Source: an uncultured Pelagibacteraceae bacterium (lineage in GTDB: Bacteria > Pseudomonadota > Alphaproteobacteria > Pelagibacterales > Pelagibacteraceae). Taken from it: DNA of 55,204 bases. The stretch spans positions 1 to 55,204 of the forward strand of contig CACCFT010000006.1 in the NCBI GenBank assembly GCA_902545405.1. The letters are read 5' to 3'. The position numbers and the translations under genes were made by a program. This document shows, in pieces, positions 48,994-55,204 of this stretch. The first letter of the stretch is position 1. Each line of letters begins with the position of its first letter. The notes beneath the pieces were generated by a model. It was not told where the DNA came from. It searched no databases and saw only the letters and a list, made by a program, of their open reading frames with translations.

Positions 48994-49955
48994 TGACTAA
49001 TTTAAAATTAATAAACATAAACAATCAAATTCAAGATGATAAAAAATTAATCTTACAAGGATTATTAAATAAAAAACAAAAATATTTACTACCTAAATAT
49101 TTTTATGATGAGAAAGGTTCAAAGTTATTTAATAAAATTACAAACCTTAAAGAATATTACCCAACAAACAAAGAGTTAGAAATACTAGGTAGTTCACAAA
49201 AAGAGATAAGAAAGAAATTACCAATCAATTCAACAATTGTAGAATTTGGTAGTGGCTCAAATAAAAAAATTAATAAATTTATAAATTCATTAAGTGAACC
49301 CAAAGAATATATTCCTATAGATATTAGTAAGGAATATTTGTTTGAAAATGCATCGATAATTGCAAAAAAATTCTCAGATTTAAAGGTAACAGCAATATGT
49401 GCCGACTTTAGTCAGACCAATAGATTAAATAAAATTTTAAAAAATAAAAAAAAAATAGTCAGTTTTTTTCCAGGATCGACAATAGGAAATTATTTACCCA
49501 AAAATGCAAAAAAAATATTAAAAAATTTTTCAAAAATTATAGGCAAAAATTCTTATTTAGTAATCGGGGTTGATTTAATCAAAAATAAGAAAACTCTTGA
49601 AAATGCTTACAACGATAAATCGGGAGTTACAGCAAAATTTAATAAAAATATATTAAATGTAGTAAACAAAATTTGTAATTCAAAATTTCAAACTAAAGAT
49701 TTTGAACATAAAGCATTCTACAATTTAAAAAAAAATAGAATTGAAATGCATCTTATTTCGAAAAAAAATTTCACGTTAAAAATTAATAAAAAGAATATTA
49801 AATTTACTAAAGATGAAATCATTCATACTGAAAATTCTCATAAATATTCAAAAAATAACTTTGTTAAATTAGTTAATAAATCTGGCTTTAAAGTCTTAAA
49901 ATATTTTACTGATAAAAAAAATTATTTTGGAGTTTTTTTATTAAAAGTGAAGTAA
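48993..49955 (+). CDS. egtD: L-histidine N(alpha)-methyltransferase EgtD
   Basis: The 320-aa SAM-dependent enzyme shows the EgtD motifs YFYDEKGSKLFNKITNLKEY (about 37-56), the SAM-binding VEFGSGSNKKI (about 84-94), YIPIDISKEYLFENA (about 107-121) and SFFPGSTIGNYLP (about 156-168). EgtD adds three methyl groups to histidine to form hercynine. The start is GTG at 48993, sharing one base with the egtB stop (TAGTG). The protein is very Lys/Asn-rich, in line with the AT-rich genome. Neighbours downstream follow with gaps of 8 and 3 bp. Confidence 0.92.
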   Translation: MTNLKLININNQIQDDKKLILQGLLNKKQKYLLPKYFYDEKGSKLFNKITNLKEYYPTNKELEILGSSQKEIRKKLPINSTIVEFGSGSNKKINKFINSLSEPKEYIPIDISKEYLFENASIIAKKFSDLKVTAICADFSQTNRLNKILKNKKKIVSFFPGSTIGNYLPKNAKKILKNFSKIIGKNSYLVIGVDLIKNKKTLENAYNDKSGVTAKFNKNILNVVNKICNSKFQTKDFEHKAFYNLKKNRIEMHLISKKNFTLKINKKNIKFTKDEIIHTENSHKYSKNNFVKLVNKSGFKVLKYFTDKKNYFGVFLLKVK

Positions 49956-49963
49956 GTTTTATC

Positions 49964-50593
49964 ATGGCGCAAAAAGACGTAGGTAATAAAATTCCCATTT
50001 ATAAGTTAAAAGAAACCGATCAAGTAATGAAATATTACGATGAGTGGGGTGATGGTAATAAATATGACAAGGATATGGTCGATTGGAATTACACAGGACC
50101 AAAAGAAACAACAAAAGTATTTTCAGAATTTCAGAAAAATAAAGATGCAAAAATTTATGATGCTGGTTGTGGTACTGGATTGGTCGGTGTTGAATTAAAA
50201 AAACATGGTTTTAAAAATTTTCATGGGGCAGATCTTTCGAAAAAGTTATTAGAATTGGTACCGAATGATCTTTATGAAGAGCTTGAACAAGTAGACTTGA
50301 ATAAACCCATTAATAAAAAAGATGACGAATATGACTCTGTTATGTGCGTTGGTACATTTACTTTTGGACATGTCAAGCCACCAGCTTTGGAGGAATTTAT
50401 CAGGATTACAAAGAATGATGGATTTATCTGTTTTACTATAAATGAGGGAATACATGAAGAATATGGTTTTGATAAAAAAATTGAACAACTTAAACAGCAA
50501 AATAAATGGAAAGAAATAAAATTTTTTAAGTCAGATTACATTGCAAGTAAAGATGTAAATGCTTGGTTAGGGTTATATCAAGTGATAAAGTAA
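49964..50593 (+). CDS. Class I SAM-dependent methyltransferase
   Basis: The 209-aa product has the Rossmann-fold methyltransferase pattern: SAM loop KIYDAGCGTGLVGVELKKHG (about 62-81), acidic end of strand 2 FHGADLSKKLLELV (about 86-99), a middle DDEYDSVMCVGTFTFGHV and CFTINEGIHEEYGF (about 151-164). The N-terminal segment QVMKYYDEWGD resembles METTL27/Williams-Beuren-type methyltransferases. The substrate is unknown. It lies 8 bp after egtD and 3 bp before the Rieske oxygenase, in the same operon; methylation of a pathway product such as a thiol or amine is a guess. Confidence 0.83.
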   Translation: MAQKDVGNKIPIYKLKETDQVMKYYDEWGDGNKYDKDMVDWNYTGPKETTKVFSEFQKNKDAKIYDAGCGTGLVGVELKKHGFKNFHGADLSKKLLELVPNDLYEELEQVDLNKPINKKDDEYDSVMCVGTFTFGHVKPPALEEFIRITKNDGFICFTINEGIHEEYGFDKKIEQLKQQNKWKEIKFFKSDYIASKDVNAWLGLYQVIK

Positions 50594-50596
50594 GCC

Positions 50597-51772
50597 ATGT
50601 CAGAAATTTACAATATTATAGATAAACAAAAGTTAGATATTGTATCGAAACCAATTAGTGAAGCTCATGGTTTACCAAATGAATGTTACATCAGTAAAGA
50701 ATATACTTTAATTGAAAGAAAAAAATTATTTGAAGATAAGTGGATAGTAATAGGAGTAGGAAGTTCAATTCCAGATGCAGGGGATGTAAAACCAATTGAT
50801 TTACTTGGAATACCTTTGCTTATTGTTAGAACAAAAAATAAAGAAATAAAAGTTTTTCATAATATTTGTAGTCATAGAGGAGTTAAATTAGTTAAAGAAG
50901 CTGGCAAAATTAGAAATGTTATGAGGTGCTCATATCATTCATGGTCATATGACTTAGAGGGAAAATTAATTGCTACACCTCACATAGGAGGCATGAATAT
51001 TCATCAAACACCTGAATTTGATAAATCAAAAAGTAATTTAAAAGAGATAAGATCATATATTTGGTTAGATCTAATTATGATTAATATTAACAACAATGAA
51101 ATTTCATTTGAGGATTACATTAGTCCTTTAAGTGAAAGATGGGAAAAATTTTGGCCTTTGAAAGATAGAGAATTAATTTATCATGCAAATGATTATGGTT
51201 ATTTTAAATTAGATGCAAAATGTAATTGGAAATTTGCAATTGAAAATTATTGTGAGAGCTATCATTTGCCTTGGGTACATCCAGGTTTAAATTCTTATTC
51301 AAAATTAGAGGATCACTATCATATTCAAGGACTGCCAAATCGTTTCGCTGGACAAGGAACAGTTGTTTACAATCCAAGATTTGAAGGAAATGAAAAGTTT
51401 CCTTGTTTCCCTAACTGGCCGAAAGATAAAGAAAATATAGCTGAGTACGTAGCACTTTTTCCTAACGTAATGTTAGGAATTCACAAAGATCATTATTATG
51501 CTTATTGGTTAGAGCCAATCAATCATGAGTTTACAATAGAACATATGGAAATTTATTATGTAGGAGATGAAGCAGCAAATTCAACAAAATATAAATCCCT
51601 AAGACAAAAAAATCACAAACAATGGGAAGATATTCAAAAAGAAGATGTAGATATAATTCAAAGTATGCAAATAGGTAGAAACTCTCCAGCTTATAATGGT
51701 GGTAATTTTTCTCCAAAGATGGACAATCCTACACATCATTTTCATAAGTGGGTTGCTGGTAATTTAATTTAA
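50597..51772 (+). CDS. Rieske non-heme iron oxygenase, alpha subunit
   Basis: The 391-aa protein has the Rieske 2Fe-2S motif with C91-S-H93 and C111-S-Y-H114 (about residues 89-116) and the mononuclear iron motif NYCESYHLPWVHPG (about 217-230) in a C-terminal SRPBCC domain. This matches the aromatic-ring-hydroxylating family, which includes choline monooxygenase, glycine-betaine and stachydrine demethylases and carnitine oxygenase. A quaternary-ammonium substrate is likely by family. It stands in the operon with egtD, which makes a trimethylated amine (hercynine), and a 2Fe-2S ferredoxin is encoded later in the same operon as a potential electron donor. Substrate is inference. Confidence 0.87.
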   Translation: MSEIYNIIDKQKLDIVSKPISEAHGLPNECYISKEYTLIERKKLFEDKWIVIGVGSSIPDAGDVKPIDLLGIPLLIVRTKNKEIKVFHNICSHRGVKLVKEAGKIRNVMRCSYHSWSYDLEGKLIATPHIGGMNIHQTPEFDKSKSNLKEIRSYIWLDLIMININNNEISFEDYISPLSERWEKFWPLKDRELIYHANDYGYFKLDAKCNWKFAIENYCESYHLPWVHPGLNSYSKLEDHYHIQGLPNRFAGQGTVVYNPRFEGNEKFPCFPNWPKDKENIAEYVALFPNVMLGIHKDHYYAYWLEPINHEFTIEHMEIYYVGDEAANSTKYKSLRQKNHKQWEDIQKEDVDIIQSMQIGRNSPAYNGGNFSPKMDNPTHHFHKWVAGNLI

Positions 51773-51787
51773 AGTTAAAACCTAAAA

Positions 51788-52198
51788 ATGAAAATTATAT
51801 TAATTATGGGACTTCCAGGCGCAGGGAAAACTACATTAGCTGATGAACTTGCTCCCTTATTGAATGCAAAAAGATTAAATGCAGATGAAGTAAGAAAAGC
51901 TGCAAACGATTGGGATTTTTCAGAAGAGGGAAGAACAAGACAAGCAAAAAGAATGGCTGACTTTGCATTAAAATTAAAAGATGAAGGAAATTATGTGATT
52001 GCGGATTTTATTTGCCCAACTCCAAAGGCAAGAAGTTTATTTCCTGCAGATTATGTAGTTTGGGTAGATACTATAAAAGAAGGTAGGTTTGATGACACTA
52101 ATAAAATGTTTGTTAAACCAGAAAAATATGATTTTCATGTTACATCGCAAGATGCTAAGTCTTGGGCACCAAAGATTTTAAAGGAGATAAAAAAATGA
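51788..52198 (+). CDS. Small P-loop kinase, adenylylsulfate-kinase-like
   Basis: The 136-aa product begins MKIILIMGLPGAGKTTLADE (P-loop GLPGAGKT, residues 8-15) and has LNADEVRKAANDWDFSEEGR (about 30-49) and NYVIADFICPTPKARSLFPA (about 70-89), which correspond to the APS-kinase core (D-G-D-x-x-R and the F-x-x-P substrate loop region). Full-length CysC is about 200 aa, so this is a trimmed version that misses the C-terminal part. It overlaps the next gene by 4 bp (ATGA). It may phosphorylate adenylyl sulfate or a related nucleotide adduct made by the next gene; this is inference. Confidence 0.75.
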   Translation: MKIILIMGLPGAGKTTLADELAPLLNAKRLNADEVRKAANDWDFSEEGRTRQAKRMADFALKLKDEGNYVIADFICPTPKARSLFPADYVVWVDTIKEGRFDDTNKMFVKPEKYDFHVTSQDAKSWAPKILKEIKK

Positions 52199-52569
52199 CG
52201 TATCAATGGGACAATAAAAAACCAACTGCTCAAATGTTAGGAAGATGGCAACCGTTTCATGATGGTCACTATACTCTATTTAAGGAAATTATAAAAAAAA
52301 CAGGACAAGTATGTATTCAAATTAGAGATGTACAAGGTGTTGATGATAATCCATTTGATTTTGAAACAGTTAAGAAAAATATTGAAGAAAAACTTAATCC
52401 AGAGTTTGAGGGCAGGTTCAAAATTATGCTTGTCCCTAATATTACAAATATTTGTTATGGAAGAGGTGTTGGATATAAAATTGAAGAAATAGTTTTGTCT
52501 GAAGAAATCCAAAAAATTTCAGCAACTAAAATTAGAGCCAAGATGAGAGAAGAAGGTAAATTAAAATAA
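52195..52569 (+). CDS. HxGH nucleotidyltransferase-like protein, 124 aa
   Basis: I start at the ATG at 52195, which overlaps the previous stop (ATGA), rather than at an in-frame upstream ATG at 52162 inside the kinase gene. The product shows GRWQPFHDGHYTLFKEII (H22-D-G-H25, the HxGH nucleotide-binding motif) and the ISATKIRAKM segment (about 107-116) typical of cytidylyl-/adenylyltransferases and the catalytic domain of ATP sulfurylase. It makes a nucleotide-activated compound, with sulfate or a small phosphate ester as candidate. Paired with the APS-kinase-like gene it may form a minimal ATP-sulfurylase/APS-kinase pair, but a different substrate is possible. Confidence 0.72.
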   Translation: MTYQWDNKKPTAQMLGRWQPFHDGHYTLFKEIIKKTGQVCIQIRDVQGVDDNPFDFETVKKNIEEKLNPEFEGRFKIMLVPNITNICYGRGVGYKIEEIVLSEEIQKISATKIRAKMREEGKLK

Positions 52570-53343
52570 GTGACTGTAAAAATAAATAAAGTATCACCGG
52601 GTGTTAAAAGAGTTTTAATTAATGATCCAAAAACTTATAATTCCTTATCATACAATACTCTTTCGTCTTTATTAAAAGCATTCAAAAAATTAGATAACGA
52701 TAAAGAAACTAGAGTTATTATTTTAGAAGGGGCTGGCAAAGGATTTAGTGCAGGTCACAATTTAAAAGAGGTAAGAGGTATAAAAAATAGATCTAATCAT
52801 CTAAAACTGTTTAAACTTTGTTCAAAACTTATGATGCAAATTGTTGAAGGAAACAAACCAGTGATAGCTAAAGTACATGGAGCAGCTTACGCAGCTGGAT
52901 GTCAATTAGCAGCAAGTTGTGATCTTGCATATAGTACAAACTCAGCAACATTTGCTACACCTGGAGTAAAAATTGGATTATTTTGCAGTACTCCAATGGT
53001 CGCTGTCAGTCGAAAAATCAGTAGAAAAAGAATGATGGAAATGCTACTTACCGGTGATCCAATTAGTGCAAAATATGCAAAGGAAATTGGATTAATTAAT
53101 GATCATTACAGTCCAAAAACTTTGAATAAAAAAGTTTTAGATATTGCAAAAAAAATATCTTCAAAATCAAATTTAACCATCAAAATAGGTAAAAAAGGTT
53201 TTTATAAACAATTAGAAATGCCATTAGGTAAAGCTTATGATTACACAAGTAAGATGATGACACTTAATATGTCATCTTATGATGCCAAAGAGGGTATTAG
53301 TGCTTTTATTGAAAAAAGAAATCCAAGTTGGAAAAACAAATAA
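52570..53343 (+). CDS. Enoyl-CoA hydratase/isomerase family protein
   Basis: The 257-aa crotonase-fold protein starts with GTG at 52570, directly after the previous stop. It shows VIILEGAGKGFSAGHNLKEV (about 49-68, oxyanion hole), VIAKVHGAAYAAGCQLAASC (about 97-116, second oxyanion hole) and FATPGVKIGLFCSTPMVAVS (about 126-145). The histidine in GHNL and the overall pattern resemble ECHDC3. Family members hydrate enoyl-CoA, isomerise or hydrolyse CoA esters. It is in the middle of the Egt-Rieske operon. A real CoA substrate is not obvious, so the reaction is open. Confidence 0.82.
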   Translation: MTVKINKVSPGVKRVLINDPKTYNSLSYNTLSSLLKAFKKLDNDKETRVIILEGAGKGFSAGHNLKEVRGIKNRSNHLKLFKLCSKLMMQIVEGNKPVIAKVHGAAYAAGCQLAASCDLAYSTNSATFATPGVKIGLFCSTPMVAVSRKISRKRMMEMLLTGDPISAKYAKEIGLINDHYSPKTLNKKVLDIAKKISSKSNLTIKIGKKGFYKQLEMPLGKAYDYTSKMMTLNMSSYDAKEGISAFIEKRNPSWKNK

Positions 53344-53403
53344 CCATTAAGTTGAAGTCACTTAAAAAAAAGTTTAAGTTGTAATCAAAGGAGAAAATCA
53401 ATC

Positions 53404-54756
53404 ATGGATGGATGCTGTGGTCCTGGATATGCTAGTCCTGCAGAAGCAATAAAAGCGCCAAAAGAAAAGCTTTTATATACAATAGCTATCTACACAGGGA
53501 CGGGAATACAAAAACCAGACTATTTAGCAACTGTCGATGTTGATCCTCAAAGCCCCACATATTCTAAAGTAATTCATAGACTTGAAATGCCAGGTATTGG
53601 TGATGAATTGCATCACATGGGATGGAATGCATGTTCTTCTTGCCATGGTGACTCAAACATGAGCAGAAAATATTTATTAGTTCCAGGTGTTAGATCAAAT
53701 AATATTTATGTTGTTGATACTGCATCCGATCCTAGAGCTCCAAAAATACATAAAGTAGTAGATGGATCTGAAATAAAGAAAAAAACTAATTTATCAGGAC
53801 CACATACAGTTCATTGTCTAGGTTCTGAAATTATCATTTCTTTTCTTGGAGACGCTCGAGGAGAAGCACCAGGAGGATATTTACATTTGAATAAAGATTT
53901 TGAAATTGTAGGTAGATGGGAAAATTCAATGGGAGACATACCTTTTAGTTATGACTTCTGGTACCAACCAAGACATAATGTGATGGTTAGTTCTGAATGG
54001 GCGGCTCCTAATACTTTTATGCCTGGATTTGATTTAGAGGAAGTTGGTCATTTGAAATATGGTAGACGACTTCATGTCTGGGATTTTAAAAAAAAAGAGC
54101 CAGTTCAAACAATGTATTTAGGTGAAGATGGTTTAATACCATTAGAAGTAAAATTTATGCATAATCCCGACAGTAGTCATGGATTTTGCGGTGCAGCGCT
54201 AAGCGCAAATGTAATTCATTTTTGGAAATCAAAAGAGGGAAAATGGGAATGGGAAAAAATAATTGATGTTGAAAATGAACCACATCCTGATTGGCCAATC
54301 CCTGTACCTGGAGTTATGTCAGCGATATTAGTTTCAATGGATGATAAATATCTCTATATAAATAATTGGCTTCATGGAGATATGAGGCAATATGATATTT
54401 CAGATCCGCACAAACCTAAATTAACTGGTCAAGTTTGGATGGGTGGATTGTTAGGAAAGGCTCCAGAAGTAAACGGTGTCAAAATTGCTGGTGGACCTCA
54501 AATGTATCAATTATCCTTAGATGGTAAAAGAATGTATGTAACAACATCATTATTTTCTACATGGGATAATCAATTTTATCCTGAAATAAGAAAGCAGGGT
54601 GGAGCAATGATTATGATTGATTGTGATGTTGAAAATGGTGGGATGAAAATTAATAAAGATTTTATTGTTGATTTTGGTAAAGAACCAAATGGACCTAGTA
54701 GGTGCCATGAAAGTAGATATCCAGGTGGAGATTGCACAAGCGACATCTGGCTATGA
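53404..54756 (+). CDS. Selenium-binding protein 56 / methanethiol oxidase family protein
   Basis: The 450-aa product matches SBP56 (SELENBP1/MtoX): a short Gly/Cys-rich N-terminus (MDGCCGPGYASPAEAIKAP), NACSSCHGDSNMSRKYL (about 77-93) with the C-x-x-C metal/selenium site, SGPHTVHCLG (about 137-146), GFCGAALSANVIHFW and the C-terminal CHESRYPGGDCTSDIW. Family members oxidise methanethiol to formaldehyde, H2S and H2O2 using copper. No signal peptide is present, unlike exported MtoX forms, so a cytoplasmic role is likely. It has its own ribosome site (AAGGAG) after a 60-bp gap and overlaps the ferredoxin gene by 4 bp. Confidence 0.86.
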   Translation: MDGCCGPGYASPAEAIKAPKEKLLYTIAIYTGTGIQKPDYLATVDVDPQSPTYSKVIHRLEMPGIGDELHHMGWNACSSCHGDSNMSRKYLLVPGVRSNNIYVVDTASDPRAPKIHKVVDGSEIKKKTNLSGPHTVHCLGSEIIISFLGDARGEAPGGYLHLNKDFEIVGRWENSMGDIPFSYDFWYQPRHNVMVSSEWAAPNTFMPGFDLEEVGHLKYGRRLHVWDFKKKEPVQTMYLGEDGLIPLEVKFMHNPDSSHGFCGAALSANVIHFWKSKEGKWEWEKIIDVENEPHPDWPIPVPGVMSAILVSMDDKYLYINNWLHGDMRQYDISDPHKPKLTGQVWMGGLLGKAPEVNGVKIAGGPQMYQLSLDGKRMYVTTSLFSTWDNQFYPEIRKQGGAMIMIDCDVENGGMKINKDFIVDFGKEPNGPSRCHESRYPGGDCTSDIWL

Positions 54757-55118
54757 CAAAGATTACAATCTCAAACAGAAATAACAGTGCATTTGAAGTC
54801 AGTGGAAAAAAACCTTTATTAAACGAATTAAGAGATCAAGGTGTCGATCTTCCATACGGATGTCAGTATGGGGGATGTATTACATGTGCAGCTAAACTAA
54901 TTAATGGAGAAGTAGATCAACGTTCTCAAGTTGCTTTAAACAATAGACAAATCAATGATGGATATATTATTTTATGTGTTGCTAAAGCAAAAACAGATTG
55001 CACAATTGAGATAGGAGTTGAAAGTCATGATAAATTGTATCGAAATCCTTTCCTAGATCCTTTAGAACCTCATGAATTAAAAGCAGATATCGCGAGTAAA
55101 AAGGAAGAAAAAAAATAA
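54753..55118 (+). CDS. 2Fe-2S ferredoxin
   Basis: I start at the ATG at 54753 (ATGA overlap with the SBP56 stop), not at an upstream TTG in frame at 54732. The 121-aa product has a plant-type ferredoxin pattern: Cys37, Cys42, Cys45 and Cys75 (LPYGCQYGGCITC and ILCVAKAK). It would pass electrons, most plausibly to the Rieske oxygenase encoded upstream, possibly to another redox partner. The C-terminal tail (about 95-121) is charged and extends beyond the core. The next gene begins 2 bp downstream. Confidence 0.86.
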   Translation: MTKITISNRNNSAFEVSGKKPLLNELRDQGVDLPYGCQYGGCITCAAKLINGEVDQRSQVALNNRQINDGYIILCVAKAKTDCTIEIGVESHDKLYRNPFLDPLEPHELKADIASKKEEKK

Positions 55119-55120
55119 AC

Positions 55121-55204
55121 ATGAACCACAACGAACCTTATAGCGCTGAATATTTAAAAGATATTTTAAGCTCAGTTAAGACAATTGCTATGGTTGGTGC
55201 TAGT
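55121..55204 (+). CDS. CoA-binding domain protein, N-terminal fragment
   Basis: The ATG at 55121 opens a frame that runs off the right edge (28 codons). The visible peptide ends YLKDILSSVKTIAMVGAS, which is the first beta strand and glycine-rich turn of a CoA-binding Rossmann domain (YccU/CoA_binding_2 type). It begins 2 bp after the ferredoxin stop, so it belongs to the same operon. Only the start is visible, so the length and full family are not known. Confidence 0.65.
   Translation, partial: MNHNEPYSAEYLKDILSSVKTIAMVGAS

Noticed and set aside
52162..52194. Upstream ATG for the HxGH nucleotidyltransferase gene
   Set aside because: It lies in the end of the kinase gene, adds a non-conserved peptide, and the ATGA overlap at 52195 is the typical operon start.
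54732..54752. Upstream TTG start for the ferredoxin
   Set aside because: The ATG at 54753 in an ATGA overlap directly precedes the ferredoxin strand; the longer form adds seven non-conserved residues.
1..55204. CRISPR arrays, insertion sequences, prophage, tRNA or rRNA genes
   Set aside because: I found no regularly spaced repeats, transposase or integrase motifs, or cloverleaf/CCA-like structures by eye; the gaps between genes are too short for most of them.

Overview
The window is AT-rich, tightly packed bacterial DNA with very short intergenic gaps, many 1-8 bp gene overlaps and lysine/asparagine/isoleucine-rich proteins. The gene set (TMAO transporter and demethylase, trimethylamine monooxygenase, N-methylglutamate genes, a short ammonium-transporter operon) points to a marine alphaproteobacterium of the SAR11 clade (Candidatus Pelagibacter or close relative). 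This assignment rests on gene content and style, not on a marker gene. I see no tRNA, rRNA, CRISPR array, insertion sequence or phage gene, and no gene-free stretch longer than about 150 bases.

Left part (1-13.8 kb, minus strand): the start of a DNA photolyase, a diaminopropionate ammonia-lyase-like PLP enzyme, a GlnT-type glutamine synthetase/gamma-glutamylmethylamide synthetase, an ammonium transporter followed by two tiny membrane proteins with a terminator between them, then a 136-aa unknown protein, glxD-glxC-glxB (N-methylglutamate synthase type), a second glutamine-synthetase-fold ligase, an FAD oxidoreductase, a small winged-helix-like protein and the TMAO demethylase Tdm. A divergent control region with a 14-bp palindrome and a good promoter separates tdm from the plus-strand TMAO transporter genes (13.9-19.2 kb), which contain a MORN-repeat protein and a membrane-anchored unknown.

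Middle part (19.2-36.7 kb): a GpsA-like dehydrogenase, a complete sugar/polyol-type ABC importer whose permeases carry unusual extra domains, and a GH63-like hydrolase, together suggesting uptake and cleavage of a glycosyl osmolyte. Next come trimethylamine monooxygenase (minus), an iron alcohol dehydrogenase with a class I amidotransferase (plus), formate-tetrahydrofolate ligase (minus) and a four-subunit sarcosine oxidase / N-methylglutamate dehydrogenase operon (plus). With the left cluster this outlines TMA -> TMAO -> dimethylamine + formaldehyde -> methylamine -> gamma-glutamylmethylamide -> N-methylglutamate -> methylene-tetrahydrofolate + glutamate, with C1 units leaving through folate enzymes. 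The dimethylamine step has no recognised enzyme here.

Right part (36.7-55.2 kb): a BT1/folate-carrier-like MFS protein, small housekeeping genes (GNAT, SRAP, purEK), an undescribed operon built on a dipeptidase-like protein that lacks the usual metal ligands, a DmdA-like GcvT-fold demethylase paired with a short methylenetetrahydrofolate reductase, and a close-packed plus-strand operon that begins with ergothioneine genes egtB-egtD and continues through a methyltransferase, a Rieske oxygenase, an APS-kinase-like and a HxGH nucleotidyltransferase pair, an enoyl-CoA hydratase-like protein, a selenium-binding-protein/methanethiol-oxidase homologue, a 2Fe-2S ferredoxin and the start of a CoA-binding protein. 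The last two groups and the dipeptidase-like operon are the best candidates for undescribed biology.
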